Assembly: GCA_027487675.1 (NCBI GenBank)
Contig: JAIYDD010000039.1
Span: 1-42,771, forward strand
Length of the DNA: 42,771 bases
Direction of reading: 5' to 3'
From: Acetobacteraceae bacterium
GTDB lineage: Bacteria > Pseudomonadota > Alphaproteobacteria > Acetobacterales > Acetobacteraceae
Made by a program: the position numbers and the translations under genes. Below are positions 25,634-32,767 of the stretch, one piece after another (position 1 is the first letter of the stretch; every line of letters starts with the position of its first letter). A model generated the notes under the pieces. That model saw only the letters and a program-made list of their open reading frames with translations, searched no databases and was not told the DNA's origin.

Positions 25634-26722
25634 GTGACCCCGCCGCGCTGGCGTGCCTTCGGCCGGCTGCTGCGCGACCTGCCGCGCCTCGTGCTGCTGC
25701 TGGCGCCGCTGCCGGTGCTGCTCGCGCTGCTGGCCTATGCGGCGACGGTGCTGGTGGTGGCGCTGGACGCCGACAGCCTGCGGCGCAGCCTGCAGGTCGC
25801 GGCGCGCGACCTGCTGGCCATCCTGGCCGGCGCGCTGGCCGCCGCCGGCGCGTGGTACCTGCTCGCCGCCGCGCTGCATCGCCGCCTGCTCGAAGCGGCG
25901 ATCGGCGCCTTCCCGGTCACCGTGCCGGAGCAGGCCCCGCGCCTCTGGCTGCTGGCGGCGGAACTCTCGGTGCGGGCCGACATGCATATGCCGCGCCTGG
26001 CGGTGATCGAGGCGCGGTCGCGCAACCTGCTGGCCTGGCAGCTCGGCCCCGGCCGGGGCGGCATCGCCGTCACCACCGGGCTGCTGGACGCGCTGCCGGA
26101 CCGCGAGCTGTCGGCGGCCCTGGCAACGGGCATGGCCAGGATCGCCGATGGCTCGGCCCGGCTGGCCCTGGTCGGCGGGGTGCTGGCGGCGCCGCTGGCG
26201 CTGGCCACCGACGCGCCCTGGCGCATCGCCCAGGAGTTGGGGCGGGAGGTGACGCCGCCGGCCCGCCCGGCCGCGCCCCCGGCGCCGCGCGGGCGCAAGG
26301 CGGCCGCCTGCCCGCCAGCCTTGCCGCCCCGCGATGGCAGCGCCGTGCCGTCGCTGGTGGTGCTGGCGCCGGTTCTGGCGGTGGCCGCGCTCGGACGGGC
26401 CTTCGCCTGGCCGCTGCGCCGTGCAGTGCCGCCGCGCCGGCTGCTGGCCGCCGATGCCGCCGCCGCGGCGCTGGCGCGCGACGCCCCGGCGTTGATCGAG
26501 GCGCTGCGCCTGGCTGCCGCGCGGCCCGGACCGGCCGGGACCGCCGATGCGCTGCGGCCGCTCTGGCTGCTCGACCCCGCCGGCGGCGCGGGCCGGCTGC
26601 CGACCCATCCGGCGCTGCCGCGACGGCTGGCCGCGCTGGACGCCGCCGGGCCGCCGCCGGCCGCGCCGCGCCGAGCAGGTCGCGGCGTGGCGGTCTCCCG
26701 CGCGGGCGGGCCGGGCGACTGA
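25634..26722 (+). CDS. Degenerate HtpX-like (M48 peptidase-related) membrane protein without zinc site
   Basis: A 362-residue protein with two N-terminal membrane helices (about 17-45 and 58-82), as in HtpX. The cytoplasmic part keeps the M48 landmarks MPRLAVIEARSRNLLAW and GGIAVTTGLLDALPDRELSAAL, which in HtpX run directly into HELAH. Here that site reads TGMAR (165-169), so Glu and both His are gone. The third-ligand region is PRRLLAADA (Leu270 instead of Glu), and HPALPRRLAALDA matches the HtpX end. Another hydrophobic segment lies at 240-260. It should be proteolytically inactive and may be a regulator or scaffold. I use GTG 25634 after GGAGA. Relation to M48 is my reading of the pattern, not a database result. 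Confidence 0.65.
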   Translation: MTPPRWRAFGRLLRDLPRLVLLLAPLPVLLALLAYAATVLVVALDADSLRRSLQVAARDLLAILAGALAAAGAWYLLAAALHRRLLEAAIGAFPVTVPEQAPRLWLLAAELSVRADMHMPRLAVIEARSRNLLAWQLGPGRGGIAVTTGLLDALPDRELSAALATGMARIADGSARLALVGGVLAAPLALATDAPWRIAQELGREVTPPARPAAPPAPRGRKAAACPPALPPRDGSAVPSLVVLAPVLAVAALGRAFAWPLRRAVPPRRLLAADAAAAALARDAPALIEALRLAAARPGPAGTADALRPLWLLDPAGGAGRLPTHPALPRRLAALDAAGPPPAAPRRAGRGVAVSRAGGPGD

Positions 26723-26923
26723 ACGACGACCGGCCGGCCTTCGGCGCGACGCGGCAAGCGCGCGGCAAGCCGTGCCGGCGCGCGGCCCGAAGCGGCCCCC
26801 GGCATGGCAGGCTTGCGCACGGCCTGGCGCCCCGGCCGGCCGCGCGCGGCTGCCATGGCCTCCGCACTGGACGCCGCCGCGCGGCGGGGCCCATGCTCGG
26901 GGCGGCGATCAAAGGGGGACAGC

Positions 26924-27622
26924 GTGGCCATCGAAGTCTGGACCTGGCCGACGCCGAACGGCCACAAGGTGCACATCGCGCTGGAGGAGCTCGGCCTGCC
27001 CTACACCGTGGTGCCGGTGAACATCGGCGCTGGCGAGCAATTCCGGCCTGACTTCCTGGCCATCACGCCGAACCACCGCATCCCCGCGATCGTCGATCCG
27101 GACGGCCCGGGCGGGCAGGCGGTGCGGCTGTTCGAATCGGGCGCCATCCTGATCTACTTGGCCGAGAAGGCCGGCGGGCTGATCCCGGAGCCGCCCGCCG
27201 AGCGCCTCGCCTGCCTGCAATGGCTGATGTTCCAGATGGGCGGCGTCGGCCCGATGTTCGGCCAGTACGGGCATTTCCACACCTACGCGCCCGAGCCGAT
27301 CCCCTATGCCCGCGACCGCTACGCGAAGGAGGTGCAGCGCCTGCACCGGGTGCTGGAGACCAGGCTGAACCAGGCCGAATGGCTGGCGGGCGGCGCGTAT
27401 TCCATCGCCGACATCGCGACCTTCCCGTGGATCCGCTTCCCCGAGCGGCGCGGGATCGACCTGGATCAATTCCCCGCCCTGCGCCGCTGGCATGATGCGA
27501 TCGCCGCCCGCCCCGCCGTCGCGCGCGGCGTCGCGGTTCTGGCGGAGCACCAGCGCCGCGGCCCGCTCTCCGACGCGGAGCGGGATAACCTGTTCGGCAG
27601 CAACCAGTTCCGGGCACGCTGA
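26924..27622 (+). CDS. Glutathione S-transferase (YghU/YfcG-like)
   Basis: A 232-residue soluble protein with a thioredoxin-like N-terminal domain (VWTWPTPNGHKVHIALEELGLPY) and a helical C-terminal domain. The Thr10-Pro11-Asn12 in place of a catalytic Tyr/Ser and the ITPNHRIPAIVDPDG and LFESGAILIYLAEK segments are those of the Nu-class GSTs that act as disulfide-bond reductases with glutathione. WLAGGAYSIADIATFPW is the conserved C-terminal N-capping region. The GTG at 26924 follows AAAGGGGGA. The VOC gene starts one base after its stop, so both are co-transcribed. Confidence 0.93.
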   Translation: MAIEVWTWPTPNGHKVHIALEELGLPYTVVPVNIGAGEQFRPDFLAITPNHRIPAIVDPDGPGGQAVRLFESGAILIYLAEKAGGLIPEPPAERLACLQWLMFQMGGVGPMFGQYGHFHTYAPEPIPYARDRYAKEVQRLHRVLETRLNQAEWLAGGAYSIADIATFPWIRFPERRGIDLDQFPALRRWHDAIAARPAVARGVAVLAEHQRRGPLSDAERDNLFGSNQFRAR

Positions 27623-27623
27623 C

Positions 27624-28268
27624 ATGGCCGAGATCGACCACATCGTCATCGGGGCACGCACGCTGGAGGAAGGCGCCGCCTTCGTCCGCGCGCATCTCGG
27701 CGCCGAGCCCGGCCCGGGCGGGGTGCATGACGGCGTCGGCACGCACAACCTGCTGCTCGGCCTCGGGCCCGATTGCTACCTGGAGGTCATCGCCCCCGAT
27801 CCCGCCCAGCCGGAGCCGCCGCATCCGCGCCCCTTCGACCTGGACGATCCCGGCATGCGCATGATGCTGGAAGCCGAGCCGCGGCTGATCGCCTGGGTCG
27901 CGCGCACGCCGGGGCTGGATGCGGTGGTGGCGCGGCTCGGCGCCTCCCAGGCGGGGGAGATCCGGTCGATGCGGCGCGGCGACCTGTCCTGGCGGATGGC
28001 GCTGCCGCCGCAGCGGCAGGACATGGACAACCTGATCCCCGCGCTGATCCAGTGGGACGGGGGCATGTCGGCCGCCACGCGGCTGGCCGACAGCGGGATC
28101 CGGCTTGTCGCGCTGGAAGCCGAGCACCCGGAGGTGGACGCGCTGCGCGATGCGCTCGCCCGCCGCGGCCTCGACGAAGCGGTGCGGCTGCGCCGGTCGC
28201 CGCATGCAAGGCTGGTCGCGCGGCTGGTGCGGCGCGACGGCACCGAGGTCCCGCTAAGCTCCGCCTGA
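27624..28268 (+). CDS. VOC (glyoxalase-like) family protein
   Basis: A 214-residue protein of the vicinal-oxygen-chelate superfamily, glyoxalase-like domain 3 type. It begins MAEIDHIVIGARTLEEGAAFVRAHLGAEPGPGGVHDGVGTHN, with the His in DHIV and later Glu in CYLEVIAPDP as candidate metal ligands, and a second half with DNLIPALIQWDGG. The reaction is not known. No signal peptide. It starts one base after the GST stop, suggesting detoxification in concert with glutathione, although this is only suggested by linkage. Confidence 0.88.
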   Translation: MAEIDHIVIGARTLEEGAAFVRAHLGAEPGPGGVHDGVGTHNLLLGLGPDCYLEVIAPDPAQPEPPHPRPFDLDDPGMRMMLEAEPRLIAWVARTPGLDAVVARLGASQAGEIRSMRRGDLSWRMALPPQRQDMDNLIPALIQWDGGMSAATRLADSGIRLVALEAEHPEVDALRDALARRGLDEAVRLRRSPHARLVARLVRRDGTEVPLSSA

Positions 28269-28428
28269 CGCGGCGGCGGGGCACTGCCCTGCTGACGGAT
28301 TGACGATGGCGAATGGAAGGGAAATTCGCTTAGGTGCGGCGCGCCGTTGGGCGACCGCGCCGGGGTAGTGCCCCCGGCGGGCCGCGGCACGAGGTGGGAA
28401 GGTGGCGATGCGGAACGGCGGGGTCCGG
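28269..28428. terminator. Convergent gap with 7-bp hairpin
   Basis: This 160-base gap lies between convergent VOC and pmtA genes. A 7-bp stem GCCGGGG/CCCCGGC is at 28359-28365 and 28372-28378. A somewhat AT-richer stretch (28300-28330) precedes it. No gene is seen; the hairpin may end both transcripts. Confidence 0.4.
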
Positions 28429-29028
28429 TCAGTGCGCCGGGCGATAGCGCCAGACGCTGGCCGGCGGGAAGTTCAGCGGCGTCCAGGCCTCGCGCTTCGC
28501 CGTCAGGTTGAGCTTCCCGTAGGGCAGCGGCGAGGTGATGCAGTAGGTGTAGAGCAGGAAGCCGCGGCCGGGCGCCACCGACTCGACCGCGTCGACGAAG
28601 CGCTGCTGCTGCTCCAGCGGCAGCATCACCAGCGGAATGCCGCAGATCGCGGTGCCCACCTTGCCGTGCAGCCGCTCCGGCAGCGCGCGGGAGAGTTCGA
28701 AGGCGTCGCCGCAGATCACGTTGACACCGGGCAGAACGCTGCGAAGGTGATCGGCCATGTCGCGCACGATCTCGACCACCACCAGCCGCTCCGGCGGCAC
28801 GCCATGCGCCAGCAGGGCGCGGCTGATCACGCCGGTGCCGGCGCCGAGTTCCACCACCACCTCGTCCTCGGCCAGCGTCACCAGCTTCGCGATCTTCGCG
28901 CAGAGCGCGGGCGAGGAGGGGATGATCGATCCCATCTGCAGCGGGTTGGCGAGCCAGCGGCGGAAGAAAAGTCCGGCATTGCGGACTTCGGTGTGCGACC
29001 CCCGGGGTTCCGCTGCGAGATCCGACAT
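28429..29028 (-). CDS. pmtA: Phospholipid N-methyltransferase (PmtA-like)
   Basis: A 199-residue SAM-dependent methyltransferase. VVVELGAGTGVISRALLAHG is the SAM-binding motif I, VVEIVRDMADHL motif post-I, and the N-terminal FFRRWLANPLQMGSIIPSSPALC is typical of the Rhodobacter-type PmtA, which methylates phosphatidylethanolamine up to phosphatidylcholine at the membrane surface. The length fits that group. The start is ATG 29028 with AAGGAG seven bases upstream. It is divergent from pleD. Other small SAM enzymes (rRNA adenine dimethylase-like) share the motif, so the specific substrate is probable rather than certain. Confidence 0.82.
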   Translation of the reverse strand: MSDLAAEPRGSHTEVRNAGLFFRRWLANPLQMGSIIPSSPALCAKIAKLVTLAEDEVVVELGAGTGVISRALLAHGVPPERLVVVEIVRDMADHLRSVLPGVNVICGDAFELSRALPERLHGKVGTAICGIPLVMLPLEQQQRFVDAVESVAPGRGFLLYTYCITSPLPYGKLNLTAKREAWTPLNFPPASVWRYRPAH

Positions 29029-29174
29029 ACTCAGCTCCTTGACAGAATGATGACAGTGTGCGTTTGCTGTCCGGGGGTCGTCATACCCCGTTCATCGCGA
29101 TGCTGCAAAACCGGGAAGGCGCGATGGCGGCTTTCCGTTCGGTCCGTTGCACTCACGCCATCGCGAGGCCCGGC

Positions 29175-30524
29175 ATGACCGCCCGGATCCTGGTGGTCGA
29201 CGACATCGCCGCGAACCTGCGGCTGCTCGAAGCCAAGCTCCTGCACGAGTACTACGAGGTCTCCGTCGCCTCCTCGGGGGCGGAGGCGCTCTCGGTTGCG
29301 CAGAGCTGGTCGCCCGACGTCGTGCTGCTCGATGTCATGATGCCGGGCATGGATGGCTACGAGGTCTGCCGCCGGCTGAAGGCGCAGCCTGCCACCGCCC
29401 ACGTCCCCATCGTCATGGTCACCGCGCTGACCGACCAGGCCGAGCGCGTGCGGGGCCTGGAAGCCGGCGCGGACGACTTCCTCTCCAAGCCGGTGGACGA
29501 CGCCACGCTGTTCGCCCGGCTGCGCGCGCTGCTGCGCATGAAGCAGGTGCTGGATGCCTGGCGGCTGCGGGCGGAGACGGCGCGCGACCTGGGCTTCGAA
29601 CCGCCGGCCGGCCCTTCGGCCTCGATCGCCGGCGCCCGCGCCCTGCTGGTGGACGAGGATGCGCAGGATGCCGCGGCGCTGGCCGCCGTGCTGGTGGCCG
29701 ACGGGCTCGAGGTGACGCGCTGCGCCGACATGGCCGCGGCCTGGGACGAGCTGGTGGAGGGCGACCACGACATCGTCCTGCTCAGCCTCTCGGCCGATGG
29801 CGGCGATGCGCTGCGGCTGGCCTCCCGCCTGCGGGCGCAGGCGCCGACGCGCGACCTGCCGGTGGTGCTGGTCGCCGACCCGGCGCAGAAGCCGCTGGTG
29901 CTGCGCGGCTTCGAACTGGGCGCCAACGACCACCTGCTGCGCCCGGTGGACCCCAACGAGCTGCGCGCCCGGGTGCGCAACCAGATCCGCCGCAAGCGCT
30001 ACCAGGAAAGGCTGCGCGCCGACCTCGACCGGTCGCTGGAGATGGCGGTGACCGACCCGCTGACCGGGCTGCGCAACCGCCGCTATGTCCGCCGCCACCT
30101 GGAAGGCGTGCTGCGCACCGGCCGCGCCGCGGTGCTGATGCTGGACGTCGATCGCTTCAAGGCGGTGAACGACACCCATGGGCACCCCGCCGGCGACGTG
30201 GTGCTGCGGGAAGTGGCGGAGCGCGTGCGCGGCCATCTGCGCGCCGCCGACGTGGTGGCGCGCTATGGCGGCGAGGAATTCATGGTGGTGATGACCGGCG
30301 CCGCGGCCGAGGACGCCAGCATGGTCGCCGAGCGCCTGCGCAGCGCGATCGCCGGCGCGCCGGTGGTGATCGAGGGCGGCGCCCTGCGCATCACCGCGAG
30401 CGTCGGCGTCGCGGCGGGTGAGGCCGGCTCGACCGCCGACGCCCTGATCGCGGCGGCGGACGCCGCGCTGTACCGCGCCAAGCGGGAAGGCCGGAACCGG
30501 GTGGAGACCGCGGCGCGGAGCTGA
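29175..30524 (+). CDS. pleD: PleD-type response regulator with GGDEF (diguanylate cyclase)
   Basis: A 449-residue protein with two receiver domains and a GGDEF domain, making cyclic di-GMP from two GTP. REC1 (about 1-125) has the phospho-acceptor Asp53 in VVLLDVMMPGMDGYEV and the Lys in LSKPVDD. REC2 (about 150-275) lacks the Asp (DIVLLSLSAD), as in Caulobacter PleD, where it acts in dimerization. The catalytic domain has GGEEF as active-site motif and the product-inhibition site RAAD five residues before it. Caulobacter PleD controls polar development; here it probably regulates motility or attachment. rpmG follows convergently, a conserved alphaproteobacterial arrangement. Confidence 0.95.
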   Translation: MTARILVVDDIAANLRLLEAKLLHEYYEVSVASSGAEALSVAQSWSPDVVLLDVMMPGMDGYEVCRRLKAQPATAHVPIVMVTALTDQAERVRGLEAGADDFLSKPVDDATLFARLRALLRMKQVLDAWRLRAETARDLGFEPPAGPSASIAGARALLVDEDAQDAAALAAVLVADGLEVTRCADMAAAWDELVEGDHDIVLLSLSADGGDALRLASRLRAQAPTRDLPVVLVADPAQKPLVLRGFELGANDHLLRPVDPNELRARVRNQIRRKRYQERLRADLDRSLEMAVTDPLTGLRNRRYVRRHLEGVLRTGRAAVLMLDVDRFKAVNDTHGHPAGDVVLREVAERVRGHLRAADVVARYGGEEFMVVMTGAAAEDASMVAERLRSAIAGAPVVIEGGALRITASVGVAAGEAGSTADALIAAADAALYRAKREGRNRVETAARS

Positions 30525-30564
30525 GCGGGGCCGCAGGCGCGAAGCTGAGCCGGGCCGCAGGCGC
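30521..30564 (+). repeat. Tandem duplication at the pleD end
   Basis: CTGAGCSGGGCCGCAGGCGC occurs at 30521-30540 and 30545-30564, a 24-base period with one differing base. The first copy overlaps the pleD stop, so the second carries an extra TGA. The rest of the gap to 30735 is GC-rich with no gene visible. Confidence 0.7.
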
Positions 30565-30735
30565 GGCCCGCCGGCACGGGCCAGGCATCCCTCGCGCACG
30601 CCACCGGGGCCCGGCGCACAGGCGACACCGCAGCGGTGCCCCCGCATGCGCAAGCATCACCGCCCGCGCCGACGCGCCCGTCGCGCCGCCGGCAACCCTC
30701 CGCGCGTCAGGCCCCCGGCCTGGCGCGGCGCGGGA

Positions 30736-30903
30736 TCACTTGATCTTGGATTCGCGGAAGACGACGTGCTTGCGCGCGACGGGGTCGTACTTCTTGAGCT
30801 CGAGCTTGCCGGTGGCGTTCCGCGTGTTCTTTTTCGTCACGTAGAAATACCCGGTCTCGGCGGTGCTCACGAGCTTGATGAGGACGGTATTGGCCTTCGC
30901 CAT
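30736..30903 (-). CDS. rpmG: 50S ribosomal protein L33
   Basis: A 55-residue basic protein, [20 protein letters not shown] at the start, then [25 protein letters not shown] and the end RESKIK. It matches L33 along its full length. It has no Cys, so it is the zinc-free form. L33 sits near the exit site of the large subunit and is usually dispensable. The gene is too short for common length cut-offs but is unambiguous. Its tail-to-tail position next to pleD is conserved in Alphaproteobacteria. The S41 protease gene lies upstream on the same strand, 118 bases away. Confidence 0.97.
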   Translation of the reverse strand: MAKANTVLIKLVSTAETGYFYVTKKNTRNATGKLELKKYDPVARKHVVFRESKIK

Positions 30904-30990
30904 GGGTCAGGTTCCAGCGGGATGTGACGCGGCAACGGTCAGCTGACGCAAACGATAACGGGCCGCGCGCACCCAGTGGCGGCCCGGCAA

Positions 30991-31010
30991 GGGCGGCACC
31001 ATAGCCGCCC
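30991..31010 (-). terminator. Short hairpin after the S41 gene
   Basis: GGGCGGC (30991-30997) and GCCGCCC (31004-31010) can pair with a 6-base loop, 12 bases downstream of the S41 protease stop on the minus strand. It may separate that gene from rpmG. No T-run follows. Confidence 0.4.
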
Positions 31011-31021
31011 GGCCGCGCCGG

Positions 31022-32767
31022 TCAAGGCTGGACCGCGCGCAGCGCCGCCGCATGGGCCGCCGGGTTGGCCAGCAGCGCGCGCGCCGCCAGCAGGTCCGCC
31101 GCGCGTCCTTCCGCCGGCGGGCAGGCGCCGCGCAGCGCCGCCGCCTCGCTGGCCAGCAGCGGCACCCGCGCCTGGCGCTGGCGATCCAGCGCGCGCGCCA
31201 TCGGCGGCTCGCCGCCCGCCAGCCGGGCGATGCCCTGCGCCACCGCCTCCGGGCCGAGGCTGGTGCAGAGCGCCGGCAGCACCCCGAGCCCCTGGATCGG
31301 CCAGCCCGAGGGCGCCAGCACCTGCGACCAGGTGACCAGGATCTCGCCGCCGTCCGGCAACTCCCCGAGCAGCTGGATCAGCCCCTTGCCCATGCTGGTG
31401 CTGCCGAGGATGGCGGCCCTTCCGCGCTCGGCCAGCGCCATCGCCACGATCTCGGCGGCCGAGGCGGTGCGGCCATCGATCAGCACCACCAGCGGCCGGC
31501 CTTCCGCCAGGTCCCGCCCGCCGGCGAGGTAGCGGCGCACCGCCTCCGGGTGGCGGCCCTGGGTGCGCGCCACCTCGCCGCGCGCCAGGAACAGGTCGGC
31601 CACCGCCACCGCCTGGTCCAGCAGCCCGCCGCGGTTGCCCCGCAGGTCCAGCACCACCGCCCCCGGCGTGGCGCGCGGCGCGCCTTCGGGCGTGGTGGGC
31701 GACAGCCCGTCCACCAGCTCGGCCAGCAGGCGCCGTTCGGTCGCCGCCGAGAAGCCGGCGATGCGCAGCCACAGGATGCCGTCCCGCGCCTCGGCGAAGA
31801 CCGTCTCCGGCACCACCAGCTCCCGCACCAGCGCCACGTCGCGCCGGCGCCCGCCGCGGGACAGGGTCAGCTGCACCTCCGAGCCTTCCGGCCCTTCCAG
31901 CAGCGTCGCCGCCAGGCCCGGGTCGCGCGGCCCGAGCGCGCGGCCATCCACCGCCAGCAGCGCGTCGCCGCGCCGCACCCCGGCCAGCGCCGCCGGCCCG
32001 CCCGGCGTGACCTCCACGATCGCCAGCCCGCTGCCCTGCGCCGCGACGCGCAGGCCGAGGCCGGACTGCCCGACCCGCCTTTCCCGCGCCGCCCGTGCCT
32101 CGGCCGGCGTCACGTAGCGGCTGTAGGGGTCGAGGTGGTTGAACACCTCCTCGAAGCCGGAGGCGACCAGCCGTTCCAGCCCGCCCCGCCGCGCGGCGGG
32201 GGAGGCGCGCCAGGCCTTCTCGTAGAGCCCCGCCAGCGCCGCGCCGATGGCCTGCCCTGCTTCCGGCGGGCCGCGGGCACCGAGCGGGGCGAGCGGCGCG
32301 GTGCCCAGCACCCGCTCGTCCAGCAGCAGCACCAATTCGCCGCGCCGCACCTCCGCCGCCAGCCGCGGATCGAGCACGGTCAGCCCGCGCAGCGACCACA
32401 GCGCGAGGTCGGCCGGCGCCGCGGCGTCCAGGTGGCGTTCCAGCACCAGGCGATGAGCTTCCGCCAGCACGCGCTCGGCCATCTGGCGGGGGAAGGGCGG
32501 TTCCTGCGCCGCGGCGGTGTCCGCCGCCAGCGCGCCCAGGATCAGCGCCGCCGCGCGGAGCGGGAGGAGAAGCCGCGCGAGGATGCGCCAGCCGCGGGTG
32601 GCCGCCCGCCGCGGCGGGCCCGCGGGTCTTCCTGCATCAGGCGGAAAACCATGCCGCCGGTGCGCGGCGTCGCCTCGACCAGCTGCACCTCGACCGGCTG
32701 GGCGAGGGCAAACGTCAACCCGGTGCTGCGGCCGGTCACGCGATGCCCGGCCTCGTCCAACTGCCAT
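31022..32767 (-). CDS. S41 family C-terminal processing peptidase with PDZ domain
   Basis: A periplasmic CtpA-type serine protease. A Sec signal (LARLLLPLRAAALILGALAA) with a cut near AAAQ is followed by a helical pre-domain, SGLGLRVAAQGSGLAIVEVTPGGPAALAGVRRGDALLAVDG (PDZ) and the catalytic core: TASAAEIVAMAL with the nucleophile Ser and STSMGKGLIQ with the catalytic Lys. VVLDLRGNRGGLLDQAV is the usual strand before the active site. The start is unclear: ATG 32767 is the only standard start before the signal peptide but places it 60 residues in, overlapping rnr by 226 bases; the next ATG, 32482, would remove it. The real start may be a rare codon near 32590. Confidence 0.85.
   Translation of the reverse strand: MAVGRGRASRDRPQHRVDVCPRPAGRGAAGRGDAAHRRHGFPPDAGRPAGPPRRAATRGWRILARLLLPLRAAALILGALAADTAAAQEPPFPRQMAERVLAEAHRLVLERHLDAAAPADLALWSLRGLTVLDPRLAAEVRRGELVLLLDERVLGTAPLAPLGARGPPEAGQAIGAALAGLYEKAWRASPAARRGGLERLVASGFEEVFNHLDPYSRYVTPAEARAARERRVGQSGLGLRVAAQGSGLAIVEVTPGGPAALAGVRRGDALLAVDGRALGPRDPGLAATLLEGPEGSEVQLTLSRGGRRRDVALVRELVVPETVFAEARDGILWLRIAGFSAATERRLLAELVDGLSPTTPEGAPRATPGAVVLDLRGNRGGLLDQAVAVADLFLARGEVARTQGRHPEAVRRYLAGGRDLAEGRPLVVLIDGRTASAAEIVAMALAERGRAAILGSTSMGKGLIQLLGELPDGGEILVTWSQVLAPSGWPIQGLGVLPALCTSLGPEAVAQGIARLAGGEPPMARALDRQRQARVPLLASEAAALRGACPPAEGRAADLLAARALLANPAAHAAALRAVQP

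Noticed and set aside
26723-26923. A gene between the HtpX-like protein and the GST
   Set aside because: The 201-base gap has open frames only as extensions of neighbours; no ribosome-binding site or motif is seen.
29039-29067. TTGACA at 29039-29044 as a pleD promoter
   Set aside because: No -10 box lies about 17 bases downstream, and the hexamer overlaps the ribosome-binding region of pmtA on the other strand.
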